From assembly GCF_016863255.1 (NCBI RefSeq), contig NZ_BOON01000001.1, positions 101,213 through 165,212 on the forward strand: a stretch of DNA of 64,000 bases. Direction: 5' to 3'. This stretch comes from Planosporangium mesophilum (lineage in GTDB: Bacteria > Actinomycetota > Actinomycetes > Mycobacteriales > Micromonosporaceae). Within the stretch, counting starts at the first letter, position 1; every line of letters starts with the position of its first letter. Shown here in pieces: positions 62,798-64,000 of the stretch. The notes beneath the pieces were generated by a model that was not told the origin of the DNA, ran no database searches, and saw only the letters and a program-made list of their open reading frames with translations. The position numbers were made by a program, and so were the translations under genes.

Positions 62798-63637
62798 GTG
62801 ACAACCGCCGAACGCGTCGTTCCGTTCTCCACAGTCTTCAACTTCCGTGATCTCGGCGGCTACCGCGCTGGCGACGGCCGGGCGGTTCGCCTGCGGCGGT
62901 TGTACCGCTCGGACGCGCTGCACCGGCTGACGGAGGATGACTTCGAGGGGTTCGCCGCGCTCGGCGTCCGTACCGTGCTCGACCTCCGGCGCCCGGACGA
63001 GCTGGACGCGGACGGCCGGGTGGCGGAGTCGTTGGGGCTGGACTACCACCACGTCAACTTCCACGCCGACCCGTGGCCGGAGCACTCGCTCGGCCCGGAC
63101 GACATGCCGCGCTACCTGGCGGACCGGTACGCGGAGATGGCCGAGGGCGGGCTGACCGGCCGGAACGGCGTCGGGGCGGCGCTGCGACTGATCGCCGCCT
63201 CCGCCTCGACGCCGCTGGTGTTCCACTGCGCGGCCGGCAAGGACCGTACCGGGGTGCTGGCCGCGCTGACCCTGAGCCTGCTCGGCGTCGGCGACGACGA
63301 CATCGCGGACGACTACGCGCTCAGCCAGGAGTCCGAGCGGCGCTTCCGGGAGTGGCGGCGCGGCCGGGGCGTCGACGGCCGGGGCGTCGACGGGCGGGGC
63401 GTCGACGGCCGGGGCGTCGACGGGCGGGGCGTTGACGGCCGGGGCGTCGACGGCCGGCCCGAGGAGGAGGGGCACGCGCCGGCCTGGGTGCTCAACCCGT
63501 GCCCGCGGGAGGCGATGCACCTCTTCCTGGCCGAGCTGCGCGAACGGTACTGCTCGGTGGAGGCCTACGTACGGCGGGCCGGGGTCACCTCCGCCGAGGT
63601 GGAGACGCTGCGCGGGCACCTGCTCGACGAGTCGTGA
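62798..63637 (+). CDS. Tyrosine-protein phosphatase (PtpB-like)
   Basis: 279 residues. The start FNFRDLGGYRAGDGR, then LYRSDALHRLTEDD and the P-loop FHCAAGKDRTGVLAAL (CX5R) mark the dual-specificity/lipid phosphatase group related to Mtb PtpB. Between the core and the last helices is an insert of six RGVDG units. It could act on phosphotyrosine, phosphoserine or phosphoinositides; the substrate is unknown. GTG start 26 bp after the DUF349 gene, so probably the same transcript. Confidence 0.88.
   Translation: MTTAERVVPFSTVFNFRDLGGYRAGDGRAVRLRRLYRSDALHRLTEDDFEGFAALGVRTVLDLRRPDELDADGRVAESLGLDYHHVNFHADPWPEHSLGPDDMPRYLADRYAEMAEGGLTGRNGVGAALRLIAASASTPLVFHCAAGKDRTGVLAALTLSLLGVGDDDIADDYALSQESERRFREWRRGRGVDGRGVDGRGVDGRGVDGRGVDGRGVDGRPEEEGHAPAWVLNPCPREAMHLFLAELRERYCSVEAYVRRAGVTSAEVETLRGHLLDES
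63365..63454. repeat. 15-bp tandem repeat in the phosphatase gene, 6 copies
   Basis: Six in-frame units encoding RGVDG (CGGGGCGTCGACGGC type) with only one- or two-base differences. It inserts about 30 residues into a loop after the P-loop domain. The unit length keeps the frame, so copy number may vary between strains. Confidence 0.92.
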
Positions 63638-63675
63638 GGCTCGGCGCCCGGTCGGGGCGCCGAACCCCACCGAGA

Positions 63676-64000
63676 TCAGTCGCAGCCGCAGGCGGCAGGC
63701 GCGGTGCTCGCGGGCGCCGGTACGCCCACCGTCGGCAGCCCGAGTGAGACCCCGGGCGTACGCACGGCGTGGCCGGCCGCCCAGACGTCACCGGCCCGGG
63801 TGCGCCGGTGCGAGACCAGCGGACCGTCGGCGTTGAGGTGGTGCGGCGCGGCGTACGTGATCGTGGTGTGCACGATGTCGCCGGGCCGGATGCTGTCATT
63901 GCCGTGGCCGGGCCCGTCGTTCGCCGCCGGCGCGGCGCCGGGCCCGTCGTTCGCCGCTGGCGCGGCGCCGGGCCCGTCGTTCGCCGCTGGCGCGGCGAAG
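63676..64000 (-). CDS. miaB: tRNA-i6A37 methylthiotransferase MiaB (C-terminal part only)
   Basis: Only the last 108 residues are in the window. The C-terminal TRAM domain is visible: [22 protein letters not shown] then [12 protein letters not shown] and a Pro/Ala tail ending ACGCD. This combination, with DUF349 beside it (Mtb Rv2733c), identifies MiaB, which adds a methylthio group to i6A37 made by MiaA. The TRAM domain is preceded by three copies of a ten-residue Ala/Pro/Asn/Asp/Gly repeat ([10 protein letters not shown]), a local expansion. The radical-SAM core lies outside. Confidence 0.8.
   Translation of the reverse strand, partial: FAAPAANDGPGAAPAANDGPGAAPAANDGPGHGNDSIRPGDIVHTTITYAAPHHLNADGPLVSHRRTRAGDVWAAGHAVRTPGVSLGLPTVGVPAPASTAPAACGCD
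63911..64000. repeat. 30-bp tandem repeat in miaB, 3 copies to the window edge
   Basis: The unit starting GGCCCGTCGTTCGCCGC is repeated at 63911, 63941 and 63971 with one or two differences; the last copy changes at its end. It encodes [10 protein letters not shown] on the minus strand. The array may continue past 64000. Confidence 0.92.

Noticed and set aside
63365..63454. Tandem repeats considered as an origin iteron or CRISPR
   Set aside because: They are in-frame codons of the phosphatase gene with no spacers, DnaA boxes or replication genes nearby.

Overview
The window is a high-GC, actinobacterial chromosome segment. GTG and GTGA/ATGA coupled starts are common. Gene order and protein similarity point to Micromonosporaceae (an Actinoplanes, Micromonospora or Dactylosporangium-like genus). 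The best evidence is a backbone that follows the Mycobacterium tuberculosis order from dxs (Rv2682c) to miaB (Rv2733c): dxs, TRAM-domain methyltransferase, APC permease, ceoB/ceoC, DUF3159, OB-fold, DUF3710, dut, DUF3093, DUF4193, LytR_C, suhB-like, sigA, DUF3039, sigB, ideR, nrdR, lexA, hflX, dapF, miaA, DUF349, miaB. The Mtb order is recalled from memory, not looked up. The window has about 61 protein genes. I saw no tRNA, rRNA, CRISPR array, insertion sequence or prophage.

Layout. 1-4250: a truncated response regulator, a PQQ-like propeller protein and dxs. 4384-9209: a CUT1 sugar ABC importer (two permeases and a lipoprotein, no ATPase) divergent from a ROK regulator. 9254-20346: RNA methyltransferase, KimA-like potassium permease, the TrkA-type pair ceoB/ceoC, then the conserved DUF/dut/suhB-like block. 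20610-29664: sigA, a small Cys protein, an SF2 helicase, DUF3039, psuG with a PfkB kinase, DUF3099, mscL, HhH-GPD glycosylase and a PRPP synthetase. 29771-38279: methyltransferase, dtd, sigB, a three-gene unit for sulfur transfer and lysine acetylation/deacetylation (sseA-acuC-pat), and ideR. 38276-49419 is accessory: lipoprotein, lhgO, a short-chain reductase, a DUF1023 hydrolase, a nine-gene gas vesicle operon, a CHASE4 chemoreceptor and a DUF6582-like protein. 49486-64000 returns to the backbone: nrdJ-nrdR, lexA, a propeller membrane protein, hflX, malic enzyme, dapF-miaA, a leader peptide plus DUF349 protein, a tyrosine phosphatase and the end of miaB.

How the genes work together. Potassium transport is grouped: a KimA-like permease divergent from two RCK subunits. 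DNA-precursor supply and damage control are grouped: dut, nrdR-nrdJ and lexA, with DnaA-, NrdR- and LexA-type boxes in the nrdR/lexA interval. Isoprenoid supply (dxs) and A37 tRNA modification (miaA, miaB) share a precursor. The gas vesicle operon, with the chemoreceptor just upstream, suggests an aquatic or motile-spore lifestyle.

The most notable observations are: a 182-nt near-identical tract shared by sigA and sigB with sharp borders, suggesting gene conversion; a block-permuted gas vesicle operon lacking gvpG and gvpN; an intergenic hairpin family with arms TGATCACCGAGAGTT, one copy of which holds the stop codons of both converging genes; a 58-bp perfect palindrome; a 27-codon leader ORF coupled to the DUF349 gene; and in-frame minisatellites in three genes.
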